Shown: positions 7,625-18,043, counted from the first letter of the stretch. The stretch: DNA of 64,000 bases from an uncultured Clostridium sp. (GCA_947570695.1 CANOVB010000003.1:62001-126000); one strand, 5' to 3'. Translations and numbers: made by a program. Notes: generated by a model not told the origin, from the letters alone.

Positions 7625-8395
7625 TTATAATCCCATTATATTATATCCACTATCAGCATAAATAATTTGTCCTGTAATAGATTTTGACATATCGCTTAAT
7701 AAGAAAGTAACTGCATTTCCAACTTCCTCTGTAGTAACATTTCTTCTTAAAGGGGCCTTTTTTTCCACTATGTCTAAAATTGAGTTAAAATCTTTTATTC
7801 CTTTTGCTGATAATGTTTTTATAGGTCCAGCAGATATTGCATTTACTCTTATTCCTTGTGGTCCTAGATTATCTGCCAAATATCTTATACTACATTCTAA
7901 TGCTGCTTTTGCTACTCCCATTACATTATATCCTGGTAAAACTTTAGTTGAACCATAATATGTTAATGCTGTAATACTAGCATTTTCATTTAAAACATCT
8001 AAATCTCTTGCAATTCTTGAAACTGCAACTAGGCTATAAGCACTAACATCATTTGCATGACTAAAACCCTCTTTACTTGTATTTATAAAATCATTTCTTA
8101 AATCTTCAGTATTAGCATGCGCAATACTATGTAAAATACCATCTATTTTTCCATAATCTTTTTTTATAGCTTTAAATAAATTTTCTATATCTTCATCACA
8201 TGAAGCATCACATGTATATGCTTTAAACCCTTCAAATTCTGATACAAGTTCTTCTATTTTTTCTCTATTTTCTTCTCCATTAAAAGAAAAAATTAGTTTT
8301 GCTCCATTTTCATAAGCAGATTTAGCAACACCATAAGCTATACTCCATTTGTTTCTAATTCCCATAATTAAAACAGTTTTGTTTTTTAAAATCAT
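7625..8395 (-). CDS. fabI: Enoyl-[acyl-carrier-protein] reductase (NADH), FabI
   Basis: 256 residues. A short-chain dehydrogenase fold with the divergent FabI nucleotide-binding start (GIRNKWSIAYG) and the FabI-type catalytic spacing Tyr156-x6-Lys163 (GYNVMGVAK), the same numbering as the E. coli enzyme. It catalyses the last reduction of each elongation cycle. It is the last gene of the operon, followed by a terminator. Confidence 0.93.
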   Translation of the reverse strand: MILKNKTVLIMGIRNKWSIAYGVAKSAYENGAKLIFSFNGEENREKIEELVSEFEGFKAYTCDASCDEDIENLFKAIKKDYGKIDGILHSIAHANTEDLRNDFINTSKEGFSHANDVSAYSLVAVSRIARDLDVLNENASITALTYYGSTKVLPGYNVMGVAKAALECSIRYLADNLGPQGIRVNAISAGPIKTLSAKGIKDFNSILDIVEKKAPLRRNVTTEEVGNAVTFLLSDMSKSITGQIIYADSGYNIMGL

Positions 8396-8423
8396 TTTTC
8401 TTCTCCTTTATTTTATCTAATAT

Positions 8424-9365
8424 TTAATTATATTTTCCAATACATCTAAATTTTTCATATCTTTTATCTAATAATTCTTGAATATTTAGTCTTTTTAATT
8501 TTTCTGTTTCTGAAATTATATATTCCTTTAATTTTTGAGCTACAAATTCTTTGTCAAAATGAGCACCTCCAACAGGCTCCTTTATTATTTCATCAATTAC
8601 TTTAAAATTATATAAATCTTGAGCTGTAAGTTTCATTTTTTCAGCAGCCTCTTTTACTCTACTTCCATCTTTCCAAAGTATAGTAGAATATCCCTCTGGA
8701 GAAAGGATTGAATATACTGCATTTTCTAACATTATAATTCTATCACCAACACCTATTGCTAAAGCTCCACCGCTTGATCCTTCTCCTATTACTATAGCAA
8801 CAATTGGAGTCTTAAGATTTGCCATTTCCATCATACTTTTTGCAATAGCTTCTCCTTGCCCTCTTTCTTCTGCACCAATTCCCGGATATGCACCTTTTGT
8901 ATCAATAAAAGTAATAATAGGTCTATGAAATTTTTCCGCTTGTTTCATAAATCTTATACCTTTTCTATAGCTTTCTGGACTTGGCATACCAAAATTTCTT
9001 TCAATATTTTCTTTTGTGTTTCTTCCTTTCTGTTCTGCTATAATTGTATAATTTTGATTTCCAATATTAGCCAAACCACAAACTATTGATTTATCATCTT
9101 TAAATTGTCTATCTCCATGTAGTTCCATAAATTCATCAAATATACTATCAATATAATCTAATGCAGTAGGTCTTTTAGGATTTCTTGCAATTTCAACTTT
9201 ATCATAGGCACTTAAATTAGAATAAGCCTTTTCTCTAAGATCTAAAAGTTTTTCTTTTGTCTCCTTTATTTCATCTGATACATCTATAATTCTATCTCTA
9301 CTTACATTTTCAAGCTCTTTTATGACACTTTCTAATTCTTTAATTTCTTCATTTAGATTTGACAA
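8424..9365 (-). CDS. accA: Acetyl-CoA carboxylase carboxyltransferase subunit alpha
   Basis: 313 residues, the usual length. The start is TTG with a strong SD (GGAGGTG). Typical signatures include HGDRQFKDDKSIVCGLA, FIDTKGAYPGIGAEERGQGEAIA and IGEGSSGGALAIGVGDRI. With AccD it transfers carboxyl from carboxybiotin to acetyl-CoA to make malonyl-CoA. It is 21 nt downstream of accD. Confidence 0.96.
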   Translation of the reverse strand: MSNLNEEIKELESVIKELENVSRDRIIDVSDEIKETKEKLLDLREKAYSNLSAYDKVEIARNPKRPTALDYIDSIFDEFMELHGDRQFKDDKSIVCGLANIGNQNYTIIAEQKGRNTKENIERNFGMPSPESYRKGIRFMKQAEKFHRPIITFIDTKGAYPGIGAEERGQGEAIAKSMMEMANLKTPIVAIVIGEGSSGGALAIGVGDRIIMLENAVYSILSPEGYSTILWKDGSRVKEAAEKMKLTAQDLYNFKVIDEIIKEPVGGAHFDKEFVAQKLKEYIISETEKLKRLNIQELLDKRYEKFRCIGKYN

Positions 9366-9386
9366 GTTATCACCTCCAAAATTATT

Positions 9387-10223
9387 TTATTTGTGGAATT
9401 TTATTAATTTGTAAATAGTTTCTTTCATGTCTTTTCTTTCAACAATTTTATCCACAAATCCATGTTCTAATTGAAATTCAGAAGTTTGAAAACCTTCTGG
9501 TAGCTCTTCTCCAATAGTTTGCTTTATGACTCTAGGGCCAGCAAATCCAATCATTGCTTTTGGTTCTGCTAAAATTATATCCCCAAGAGAAGCAAAGCTT
9601 GCTGTTACTCCTCCATAAGTTGGATCTGTAAACACTGATATATAAAGTAGTCCTGCTTCATGCAATTTTGCTATGCTACTTGAAGTCTTAGCCATTTGCA
9701 TTAAAGAAATTATGCCTTCTTGCATCCTTGCTCCACCAGAAACTGAAAATATAATTATTGGCAATTTTAACTCAATCGATTTTTCTATTGAATAAGTAAT
9801 TTTTTCTCCAACAACACTTCCCATGCTTCCCATTAAAAAATTCCCATCCATTGCACAAATAATAACTTCCTCATCATATATTTTTCCTGTTCCACAAACT
9901 ACTGCTTCATCAATTCCTGTTTTTGCTTTTAGTCCTTCTATCTTTTCTGTATATCCATCAATATTTAATGGATTTACAGTTTCTATATTTAGATCAAATG
10001 CTTTAAAAGTATTTTCATCTATTATTTGCTTTATTCTCCTTCTAGCAGATAACCTAAAATGGTTTCCACAATTACTACAAACACTAAAATTATTATGCAA
10101 ATCTTCTTTATATAGGATTTCTCCACATTTTTCACACTTCACCCATTTTCCAACAGGAATATCTACTTTACTTTCTTGATTATCATTAATTTTATTTCTT
10201 TTTTTTAACTTATCTATTATCAT
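9387..10223 (-). CDS. accD: Acetyl-CoA carboxylase carboxyltransferase subunit beta
   Basis: 278 residues. The N-terminal four-cysteine zinc ribbon is complete (C30, C33, C49, C52), followed by the crotonase-fold carboxyltransferase domain ([44 protein letters not shown]). The ATG is about 15 nt from the nearest SD (AAGGAG), which is long. It forms the AccA2D2 complex with accA. Confidence 0.95.
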   Translation of the reverse strand: MIIDKLKKRNKINDNQESKVDIPVGKWVKCEKCGEILYKEDLHNNFSVCSNCGNHFRLSARRRIKQIIDENTFKAFDLNIETVNPLNIDGYTEKIEGLKAKTGIDEAVVCGTGKIYDEEVIICAMDGNFLMGSMGSVVGEKITYSIEKSIELKLPIIIFSVSGGARMQEGIISLMQMAKTSSSIAKLHEAGLLYISVFTDPTYGGVTASFASLGDIILAEPKAMIGFAGPRVIKQTIGEELPEGFQTSEFQLEHGFVDKIVERKDMKETIYKLIKFHK

Positions 10224-10249
10224 AATAAATTTATGACGCTCCTTCTTTG

Positions 10250-11590
10250 CTATGAAAGCATTTTATTAATAAATGATGTATCAAAATTTCCTGATACAAA
10301 ATTTTTATCTTCTAAAATTCTATAAAGAAAATCAATATTAGTATCAATTCCATCTATAATGCATTCTTCTAGAGCTCTTTTCATTTTTGAAATTGCTTCA
10401 TCTCTATTTTCAGCATGAACTATAATCTTAGCAATCATTGAATCATAAGTAGGTGGAATTTTATATCCAGAATAAACAGATGTATCTATTCTTACACCAT
10501 TTCCTCCTGGAAAATTTAAACCTTTAATTTCCCCCGGGACTGGCATAAAATTTTTATCTGGGTTTTCTGCATTTACTCTACATTCGATACTATGTCCTCT
10601 AAAATTTATATCTTCTTGTTTAAGTCTTAATTTTTCTCCTGATGCTATTCTTATCTGTTCTTTTACAATATCAATTCCTGTAATCCATTCAGTAACAGGA
10701 TGTTCTACTTGAATTCTAGTATTCATTTCCATAAAATAAAAGTTTCTATCTTTATCTACTAAAAACTCAATAGTTCCTGCATTATAATATTTTGAAGCTT
10801 TAACTGCTTTTATTGCAGCTTCACCCATCTTATTTCTTAATTCTTCATCTAAAACTGTTGATGGACTTTCCTCTAAAATCTTTTGATTTCTTCTTTGAAC
10901 AGAGCAATCCCTTTCACCTAAATGAACTACATTTCCATGTTCATCAGCTAAAATTTGTATTTCAACATGTCTTGGATTTATTATGAATTTTTCTATATAT
11001 AATTCATCATCATTAAATGATATTTTTGCTTCTTGTTTTACAATATTATAAGCATTTTCTAATTCTTTCATATCTTGAACTAATCTGATACCTTTTCCCC
11101 CGCCACCTGCTGCTGCTTTAATCATGATTGGAAATCCTATTTTTTTTGCAATTTCTTTTGCTTCTTGAAAACTTTTTACACTTCCTTCAGATCCAGGTAT
11201 AACTGGAACTCCAGCACTTTTCATTAATTCTTTACTATTTGATTTATTTCCCATTAAATCAATAACTTTATAATTAGGTCCTATAAATTTAATATTGCTC
11301 TCTTCACACATTTTAGCAAAAGTAGAATTTTCTGATAAAAAACCAAAACCTGGATGAATGCTATCTGCTCCTGAAAGATTTGCTGCTTCTAAAATATTTT
11401 TTATATTTAAATAACTTTTTCCTGAAGGCGCTGGTCCTACGCAAATTGCTTCATCTGCAAGTTTTGTATGTAAACTATTTTTATCTATTTCTGAGTATAT
11501 TGCCACTGTCCTTATGTTCATTTCTCTACAAGCTCTTATTATTCTTACAGCAATTTCTCCTCTATTTGCTATTAATACTTTTTTTAACAT
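10250..11590 (-). CDS. accC: Acetyl-CoA carboxylase, biotin carboxylase subunit
   Basis: 446 residues. ATP-grasp fold with [18 protein letters not shown] at the start, the glycine-rich lid [26 protein letters not shown] and [16 protein letters not shown]. It carboxylates the biotin of AccB using ATP and bicarbonate. Located between fabZ and accD, as in other clostridial clusters. Confidence 0.97.
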   Translation of the reverse strand: MLKKVLIANRGEIAVRIIRACREMNIRTVAIYSEIDKNSLHTKLADEAICVGPAPSGKSYLNIKNILEAANLSGADSIHPGFGFLSENSTFAKMCEESNIKFIGPNYKVIDLMGNKSNSKELMKSAGVPVIPGSEGSVKSFQEAKEIAKKIGFPIMIKAAAGGGGKGIRLVQDMKELENAYNIVKQEAKISFNDDELYIEKFIINPRHVEIQILADEHGNVVHLGERDCSVQRRNQKILEESPSTVLDEELRNKMGEAAIKAVKASKYYNAGTIEFLVDKDRNFYFMEMNTRIQVEHPVTEWITGIDIVKEQIRIASGEKLRLKQEDINFRGHSIECRVNAENPDKNFMPVPGEIKGLNFPGGNGVRIDTSVYSGYKIPPTYDSMIAKIIVHAENRDEAISKMKRALEECIIDGIDTNIDFLYRILEDKNFVSGNFDTSFINKMLS

Positions 11591-11643
11591 TTAAAATCTC
11601 CTTTTAAATATCTTTTTATTTGCTAAAGTTTATAAAACATATT

Positions 11644-12066
11644 TTAAACTATTGCAAAAGTAAGTTCTCCTTTAGCTGCTACTTTTCCGTCAACAGTTGC
11701 AATAGCTTCCCCAACTCCAATAGGGCCTTTCTTTTTAATAATTTTAACTTCTAATTTTAAAACATCTCCAGGTACGACTTGTTTTTTAAATCTTAATTTA
11801 TCTATTCCTCCAAATAAAGCATTTTTTCCTTTATTTTCTTCCATAGAAAGAATTGCAACAGCTCCAGTTTGAGCTAGAGCTTCAACTATTAAAACCCCTG
11901 GCATAATAGGTTGACCTGGAAAATGTCCTTGAAAATAAGGTTCATTTATACAAACATTTTTATAAGCAGTTGCACACTCTCCTGGAACATAATCTTCTAT
12001 TCTATCTACCATTAAAAAAGGTGCTCTTTGAGGAATTATTTTCATTATCTCATTTATATCTAACAT
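11644..12066 (-). CDS. fabZ: 3-hydroxyacyl-[acyl-carrier-protein] dehydratase
   Basis: 140 residues. Hot-dog fold with catalytic His48 ([11 protein letters not shown]) and Glu62 (VEALAQ). It dehydrates beta-hydroxyacyl-ACP to trans-2-enoyl-ACP. It sits between accB and accC. Confidence 0.96.
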   Translation of the reverse strand: MLDINEIMKIIPQRAPFLMVDRIEDYVPGECATAYKNVCINEPYFQGHFPGQPIMPGVLIVEALAQTGAVAILSMEENKGKNALFGGIDKLRFKKQVVPGDVLKLEVKIIKKKGPIGVGEAIATVDGKVAAKGELTFAIV

Positions 12067-12082
12067 TATTTTTCTCCATCTT

Positions 12083-12565
12083 CTAATTTATTATAAATAA
12101 TGGTTTTCCATAATCTACCATTTCTTCATCTTTAACTAGTATTTCCACAATTTCTCCATCGTATTCACTTTCTATTTCATTCATAAGTTTCATTGCTTCA
12201 ATAATGCAAAGAGTATCACCTTTTTTTACTTTACTTCCAAGCTTTACAAATGGCTCACTATCAGGTGATGATTTAGAATAAAAAGTACCAACCATAGGTG
12301 ATTTAACAATTTTACCACTTTTTTCATTCTCTTTATGTTCAACAATATTTGTATTATTAACTTTAACCTCTTGTGTTGTTTGAGCTACTGGAATGGCAGG
12401 TTGTTGCATTATTGGAAGATTTTGTATTCCTGACATATTAGGTTGAATTTTTTCATTATCTTTTTTCATTTTAATTTTTACACCATCTTCAAATTCAATC
12501 TCCATTTCACTTAATTTAGAATTTCCCATTTCATCCATAAGCTTTTTAATTTCTTTATATTCCAT
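12083..12565 (-). CDS. accB: Biotin carboxyl carrier protein of acetyl-CoA carboxylase
   Basis: 160 residues. A Pro/Gln/Ala-rich linker (about 45-85) leads to the lipoyl/biotinyl domain with the attachment motif EAMKLMNE; the biotinylated residue would be Lys126. The charging enzyme is probably the biotin ligase at 48910-49482. Confidence 0.95.
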   Translation of the reverse strand: MEYKEIKKLMDEMGNSKLSEMEIEFEDGVKIKMKKDNEKIQPNMSGIQNLPIMQQPAIPVAQTTQEVKVNNTNIVEHKENEKSGKIVKSPMVGTFYSKSSPDSEPFVKLGSKVKKGDTLCIIEAMKLMNEIESEYDGEIVEILVKDEEMVDYGKPLFIIN

Positions 12566-12702
12566 ATTATCTTCCTTTCTTTATAAAAAATAAAACTATT
12601 GTGTAATAAAATATACATTTATTTACACCTTACTTCACTTTAGAAATTAAACTAAAATCAACATATTATTTCTATTGAATATAGAAGAATTGTCCCTCAA
12701 TG

Positions 12703-12777
12703 AACAAAAATGTCCAATGCATAATCATTCTGCATACTGAGACTGTAGAAATTAAAATTTAACAGTCTCGTAAAATT
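12703..12777 (-). repeat. Dispersed hairpin repeat, copy 1 (REP/MITE-like)
   Basis: About 50 nt are shared with a second copy at 24097-24149. The core is the perfect inverted repeat GAGACTGT ... ACAGTCTC around an A+T spacer, flanked by GCATACT and ACAAAAATGTCCAATGCAT. This copy has 13 extra nt between two TGCAT words. It lies just past the fabF stop, 7 nt away, and separates fabF from accB. Confidence 0.7.
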
Positions 12778-12783
12778 TCCCCT

Positions 12784-14022
12784 CTATTGGAGATATTTTT
12801 TAAATATAATAGAACTATTATGTCCTCCAAAACCTAATGAATTAGACATTGCAACTTCTACTTCTCGTTTTCTTGCTTCATTTGGAACAATATCTAAATT
12901 ACATTCTTCATCTGGAACTTTATAACCAATAGTTGGAGGAACAATATTATTTTCAATGGCTTTAATACATGCTATTGCCTCAACTCCACCTGCTGCGCCT
13001 AAAAGATGACCTGTGTGTCCTTTAGTTGAACTAACCATTACAGTTTTACTTGCTTCTCCTAGGGCTGTTTTTACAGCTGCTGTTTCGAAAGAATCATTTA
13101 AATGTGTAGAAGTTCCATGTGCATTTATATATGTTATATCTTCTGGTTTTAGTTTAGCATCTAATATAGCATTTTTCATTGCTCTTGCTCCGCCTTCACC
13201 ATTTGGCGCTGGTGATGTAATATGATATGCATCAGAAGAAGCTCCATATCCAACTAATTCTGCATATATTTTTGCTCCTCTTTTCTTAGCATGCTCTAAT
13301 TCTTCTAAAATTATTACACCTGCACCTTCTCCCATTACAAATCCACTTCTTTCTTTGTCAAAAGGAATACTAGCTCTTAATCTATCTGTACTTTGAGATA
13401 ACGCTTTTATATTTGTAAAACCAGCTATACCAGTTGGTGTAATAGAAGCTTCTGTTCCGCCAGCAAGCATAATTTCCTGATAACCATGTTTTATGATTCT
13501 ATAACATTCACCTATAGTATGTGTTGCACTAGCACAAGCTGTTGTCATACAAAATGATTCGCCTTTTGCTCCTATTTCTATTGCAACATTTCCAGTTGCC
13601 ATATTATTAATAGCCATTGGAATATACATTGGAGAGACTCTATCTGGTCCTTTCTCAGAAAGAACATTACTACTATTTTCTATAGTTTCTAAGCCTCCTA
13701 TACCAGAACTAATCGCTACTCCGAAACGTGTCTCGTCTATTTTACTCATATCTATTTTAGAATCTTTCATAGCTTCTTTTGAAGCCACCATAGCAAGCTG
13801 TGCATATCTATCTAATCTTTTACTTGCCTTTTTATCTAAAACTTCTTCTGGATTAAATCCTTTTACTTCTCCTGCAAGTTTTACTTTAAAATTTGTAGTA
13901 TCAAATAGTGTTATATTATCAATACCACATTTTCCATTTACAATTCCTTCCCAAAATTCATTTACATTATTTCCAATAGGAGTAATTGCTCCAAGTCCTG
14001 TTACTACAACTCTTCTTTCCAT
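12784..14022 (-). CDS. fabF: Beta-ketoacyl-[acyl-carrier-protein] synthase II
   Basis: 412 residues, full length. The catalytic triad is Cys163 (TTACASATH), His in NAHGTSTHLND and His in KGHTGHLLGAAGG. It condenses malonyl-ACP with acyl-ACP during chain elongation. SD GAAAGGA lies upstream; it is 21 nt downstream of fabG. Confidence 0.97.
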   Translation of the reverse strand: MERRVVVTGLGAITPIGNNVNEFWEGIVNGKCGIDNITLFDTTNFKVKLAGEVKGFNPEEVLDKKASKRLDRYAQLAMVASKEAMKDSKIDMSKIDETRFGVAISSGIGGLETIENSSNVLSEKGPDRVSPMYIPMAINNMATGNVAIEIGAKGESFCMTTACASATHTIGECYRIIKHGYQEIMLAGGTEASITPTGIAGFTNIKALSQSTDRLRASIPFDKERSGFVMGEGAGVIILEELEHAKKRGAKIYAELVGYGASSDAYHITSPAPNGEGGARAMKNAILDAKLKPEDITYINAHGTSTHLNDSFETAAVKTALGEASKTVMVSSTKGHTGHLLGAAGGVEAIACIKAIENNIVPPTIGYKVPDEECNLDIVPNEARKREVEVAMSNSLGFGGHNSSIIFKKYLQ

Positions 14023-14043
14023 TTTTTTAATCCTTTCTATTTT

Positions 14044-14790
14044 TTACATTAACATTCCACCATCAACATTAATTACTTGACCTGTTATATAACTACTTTC
14101 ATTTGATGATAAAAATTTAACTACATTTGCTATATCTTTAGCTGTTCCCATTCTTTTTAATGGTATCTGATTATTAATATTTTCCTTTACTGCATCAGTT
14201 AAAACAGCTGTCATATCTGTTGATATAAATCCTGGTGCTACTGCATTTACTAAAATATTTCTACTTGCAACTTCTTTAGCTAAACTTTTTGTAAATCCAA
14301 TAATTCCCGCTTTTGAAGCTGAATAATTTGTTTGACCAGCATTTCCTGAAATTCCAACAACAGAAGATATATTAATAATCCTACCTGATTTTTGCTTTAC
14401 CATTATCGGAATAACATTTTTTGTAACATTAAATGTTCCTACTAAATTAACATTTATAACCGACTCAAAATCTTCTTTTGACATTCTCATTAATAAACTA
14501 TCTTTAGTTATTCCTGCATTATTAACTAATATATCTATTTTTCCTAGAGTATCTACTGTCTCTTTTACAATCTTTTCTGCATCTTCAAAACTTGCAACAT
14601 CTCCTTGAACAAGAACGCACCTTACTTTATATTTTTCTTCAATATCTTTTTTCATCTCAGTTAATTCAGTAGTGTTACTTCTATAATTAATTGAAACATC
14701 ATATCCTTTTTCTGCTAAAGTATAGACAATCTCTTTTCCTATTCCTCTTGCTGCACCAGTTACTAAAGCTACTTTTCCTAAACTTTTCAT
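14044..14790 (-). CDS. fabG: 3-oxoacyl-[acyl-carrier-protein] reductase
   Basis: 248 residues. A classical short-chain dehydrogenase: NADPH loop TGAARGIG (11-18), NNAG (90-93), catalytic Ser143, Tyr156 and Lys160 (YSASK). It reduces beta-ketoacyl-ACP. Many clostridia carry acpP nearby, but no acyl carrier protein gene is seen here. Confidence 0.96.
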   Translation of the reverse strand: MKSLGKVALVTGAARGIGKEIVYTLAEKGYDVSINYRSNTTELTEMKKDIEEKYKVRCVLVQGDVASFEDAEKIVKETVDTLGKIDILVNNAGITKDSLLMRMSKEDFESVINVNLVGTFNVTKNVIPIMVKQKSGRIINISSVVGISGNAGQTNYSASKAGIIGFTKSLAKEVASRNILVNAVAPGFISTDMTAVLTDAVKENINNQIPLKRMGTAKDIANVVKFLSSNESSYITGQVINVDGGMLM

Positions 14791-14902
14791 AATTTGTTTT
14801 ATAAAATATACAAAATATATTTTATTTCCTCCTTCTAATAATTTTAAAAATTAAAATTTTATATCTAATAAACTCATTTTATAAAAATGCTCTTGTTTTA
14901 AT

Positions 14903-15832
14903 TTATTTAACTAGTTCTAATATTGCATTTTCTAAACTCTCAACATTATTAATATTAATGCAATTAACATCTTTATTAATTTTTTTAACAAATCCTGTTA
15001 AAACCTTTCCAGGTCCAATTTCTACAAAAGTATCAACACCATTTTCAAGCATATAATTTATAGAATCTGAAAATCTTACTGGATTTATTACATGATTTGC
15101 CAATATATTCTTAATATCATCTTTAGAACTATATTCTTTTGCATCAATATTTTTTATTACTTTACAATTAGGTATTTTTATTTCTACTTTTTCTAATTCT
15201 TCTTTTAAAGCAATAGAAGCGTTTTCTAATTTTTTTGTATGAAATGGTCCACTTGTTTTTAATTCTATTACTCTTTTAGCTCCAAACTCTTTTGCTATAT
15301 CTATAAGTTCATTAATTCCTTCTCTATCCCCAGAAACAGCTACTTGACCTGGGCAATTAAAATTAGCAGGAACTACAAATCCTTTTGTTACTTTTTTGCA
15401 AATTTCTTCTACCTCTTTATCTCCCATTCCAATAACTGCTGCCATTGCCCAATCACCTTTTGGAAGTAAGTCTTGCATAAATTCTCCTCTTTTTCTTACA
15501 AGTTTTCCTACATTTTCTAAATTAATAGATTTTCCATAAGTTAGAGCACTATATTCTCCCAGACTTAGTCCTGCTGCATATTCTGCATATATTCCATTAT
15601 TTTCTAAAATCTTTAATATGCCTAAGCTCATTGCAAGTATTGCAATTTGAGTATTTTTAGTTTGAGATAATTCTTCTTCTGAAGATTCAAAAGTTATTTT
15701 TGCTATATCAAAATTTGATGATTCACTTAAAATTTTATATATTTCTCTAACTTCTGAATATTTCTCATATAAATCTTTTCCCATTCCTACATTTTGCGCT
15801 CCCTGTCCCGGAAATAAAAATCCTATTTTCAT
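14903..15832 (-). CDS. fabD: Malonyl-CoA:ACP transacylase
   Basis: 309 residues. The N-terminal FLFPGQGAQNVGMG, nucleophile Ser90 in GLSLGEYSAL and the catalytic His in SGPFHTKKL are all present. It loads malonyl groups onto ACP. Located between fabH and fabG. Confidence 0.96.
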   Translation of the reverse strand: MKIGFLFPGQGAQNVGMGKDLYEKYSEVREIYKILSESSNFDIAKITFESSEEELSQTKNTQIAILAMSLGILKILENNGIYAEYAAGLSLGEYSALTYGKSINLENVGKLVRKRGEFMQDLLPKGDWAMAAVIGMGDKEVEEICKKVTKGFVVPANFNCPGQVAVSGDREGINELIDIAKEFGAKRVIELKTSGPFHTKKLENASIALKEELEKVEIKIPNCKVIKNIDAKEYSSKDDIKNILANHVINPVRFSDSINYMLENGVDTFVEIGPGKVLTGFVKKINKDVNCININNVESLENAILELVK

Positions 15833-15884
15833 AAATCACACCTCTTTTAAATTCTATATAATAATTTTTATACTTAAATTTTAC

Positions 15885-16803
15885 CTATACTTCTATTAAT
15901 ATACTTCCTAAATTAAGTCCTCCGCCATATCCAGAAAAAATAATTTTATCACCATCTTTTAAACTATCAAACACATCATCTAATGCTATGGGAATACTTG
16001 CACAAAATGTATTGCCATACTCAGCTAAATTACTGTATAAATTATTAGTATTTAACTTTTTAGCAACACTATCTAATATTCTCATATTTGATTGGTGTGG
16101 AATAATATATCTTAAATTTTCTATTTTTTCTTCTGATTTTATTAAAACTTCTTTTATATTTTCTGGAACTTTTGAAATTGCATATTTATAAATTGCAGTT
16201 CCGTTCATATATAATTTTTCTCCATTATGACAAGTTAATATATCACCATCTTGACCTATACTCTCAATTTTGCTTGCATATTTTTTTGGAGTATTGCTAT
16301 TTCCTATTAAAACTGCTCCTGCTCCATCTCCTAAAATAATAGAAGTATTAATGTCTTCAAAATCTAAAAAATTTGAAATTCTTTCAACACCAATTACAAG
16401 TGAATATTCTATATCATCTAAAACAATGTTTTTCCTTGCAATATCAAAAGCATTTATAAATCCACTACACCCGACAAGAAATGTCTAAGCACATGCATTT
16501 TTTTATATCTAAAGCTTTTTGAATTTCAAAACTTATTCCAGGCATAATTCTATTTGAAGATGTACTTGCTACAATAATATTTCCAATTTTCTGAATATCG
16601 ATATCTATTTTTTCTAAACATTTCTTTGCACACTTTATTGATAAATCAATAATTGTTTCATCTTTTGTATAAAATCTATTTTTTATTCCAGTTCTTTTAT
16701 TTATCCAATCATTATCTAAATTAAATTTTTCATTAAAAGAACTATTATCAATTTTATTATTTGGAAGATATTTACTAGTAGCTATAATTTTTATTGATTT
16801 CAT
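15885..16803 (-). pseudogene. fabH: Beta-ketoacyl-ACP synthase III with single-base frameshift at the active site
   Basis: Two frames together make one complete KAS III of about 305 residues. The N-terminal part (16465-16803) ends in LDIS then CRV-stop. The next frame continues GCSGFINAFDIA through the His motif IPHQSNMRI and the Asn motif EYGNTFCASIP to the stop at 15885. Removing one A from the AA at 16476-16477 (minus strand TCTTGTC to TCTGTC) restores DISVGCSGF with the catalytic Cys. All downstream motifs are intact. The shift is either a recent mutation or a sequencing/assembly error. FabH starts fatty-acid synthesis from acetyl-CoA and malonyl-ACP. Confidence 0.88.
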
Positions 16804-16858
16804 TTTTATCTCCTTTTATATGTGTCTTGTTATAATTTTCCTATCAAATACATTTTGA

Positions 16859-16887
16859 ATTATACCATAAGGTTTTTTAAAAGTAAT
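16859..16887 (-). promoter_or_regulatory. Promoter of the fatty-acid operon
   Basis: -10 TATAAT (16859-16864), 17-nt spacer, weak -35 ATTACT (16882-16887). Transcription would start about 50 nt before fabH. Confidence 0.55.
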
Positions 16888-16891
16888 TAGT

Positions 16892-16903
16892 CTAACCAGT
16901 CAG
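16892..16903 (-). promoter_or_regulatory. Possible operator upstream of fabH
   Basis: The imperfect palindrome CTGACTGGTTAG (8 of 12 positions symmetric) sits immediately upstream of the -35 box. Fatty-acid operons in Firmicutes are commonly repressed by FapR, FabT or TetR-type proteins; this is not the FapR box, and the regulator is unknown. Confidence 0.3.
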
Positions 16904-16933
16904 TTTATATAAATTTCATCTACATTTTTTTAC

Positions 16934-16965
16934 AAAAAAATACCTAGGTACTATTGTACCTAGGT
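16934..16965 (-). terminator. Terminator of the cohesin/dockerin gene
   Basis: The perfect stem ACCTAGGTAC-AATA-GTACCTAGGT (minus strand) is followed by a T-run, about 20 nt after the stop codon. Confidence 0.85.
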
Positions 16966-16983
16966 TTATCTAATTTTATTAAA

Positions 16984-17901
16984 TTATTTTTCTATTACTA
17001 ATTTTCCTACTAATATTAATTTTATTTTAGCTAAATCAATTAAATTTATTTCATTATTGTTATCTATATCAGCTGCTTTTAATTGTACTGCATCTATTAA
17101 AAGTTCTTTTTCAATTAAATGTAATTTAACTTTTGCAAGATCTGTTAATGTTATTTCTGAGTTCCCATCAATATCTGCATATACTGATAATGTATATTCG
17201 GTTTTTTCTCCAACTTTTACTTTCATTCCTGTTCCAATAACTGTTTCATCAGTAATTGGATTTCCTTCTTTATCAACAACTACTAATGATTCTTTTGAAA
17301 CAACATTTTGTTTAAATTCAGCAGCTGTTGTTCCTGGTGCAATTCTTGAAATTATTGGTTCATCAACTAAGTATTTATCTGAGCTTATTAAAATTTCTTC
17401 TTTTAATTTAACATTTATTTGTACTTGAACATCTGTAGTATAAACATCACGTCTACCGTTACTAACTACTATATTTCCTATAGATATATTTGTACTTACT
17501 TGTTCTGTAATTGATTCATTTGCTTTAAATTTTAATTTTAGTACATTACTATTTGATGTTACAAATTCGTTTCTATCCATAACGAATTTTCCATTACTTT
17601 CATTATATTCTGGTCTTGACCAATCATCTTGTGAATTCATTTCTACTAATTCTAAAACTTCTTTGTCGTATTTTAAACTTCCTCCAACAGCTATAACACC
17701 TTTTTCTATATTTCCTAAATCACTAATATTGAAGTTTACTTCAAATTCTTCTCCAGGTATTATATTTTGTTTTGATGTTAATAATGTTGATGAAAATGTT
17801 ATATCTTCATTTTCATCTGCAAAAGCTACAGTATTTGCTATATTTAATATAATGGCTAAAAAAGCAATAACTGCTATAAATTTGTAAATAGTTTTTTTCA
17901 T
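16984..17901 (-). CDS. Secreted cohesin-like protein with C-terminal dockerin-like repeats
   Basis: 305 residues. Signal peptide 1-28 (cleavage near VAFA/DE). Residues about 32-155 look like a cohesin/CBM2-3-like beta-sandwich (IIPGEEFEVNFNISDL, GSLKYDKEVLEL, LKLKFKA). The C-terminus has two calcium-loop repeats, DIDGNSEITLTDLAKVK (from 243) and DIDNNNEINLIDLAKIK (from 278), matching type I dockerin. Cohesin and dockerin normally bind across proteins to build cellulosome-type complexes; both on one small protein suggests an adaptor. No cellulase or scaffoldin is adjacent. Confidence 0.8.
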   Translation of the reverse strand: MKKTIYKFIAVIAFLAIILNIANTVAFADENEDITFSSTLLTSKQNIIPGEEFEVNFNISDLGNIEKGVIAVGGSLKYDKEVLELVEMNSQDDWSRPEYNESNGKFVMDRNEFVTSNSNVLKLKFKANESITEQVSTNISIGNIVVSNGRRDVYTTDVQVQINVKLKEEILISSDKYLVDEPIISRIAPGTTAAEFKQNVVSKESLVVVDKEGNPITDETVIGTGMKVKVGEKTEYTLSVYADIDGNSEITLTDLAKVKLHLIEKELLIDAVQLKAADIDNNNEINLIDLAKIKLILVGKLVIEK

Positions 17902-18043
17902 AATTTAATATTTTCCTTTCTTTTTTATTTTTTTGCATAACTCTTTTTCTATTTTATCAGAATTTTCCATAATTGTCAATGATTAGAAAGAAGTCTTTTG
18001 TGAATTCTCTGTGAAAAAAATTACATGCTTTAAAATCAATTTA

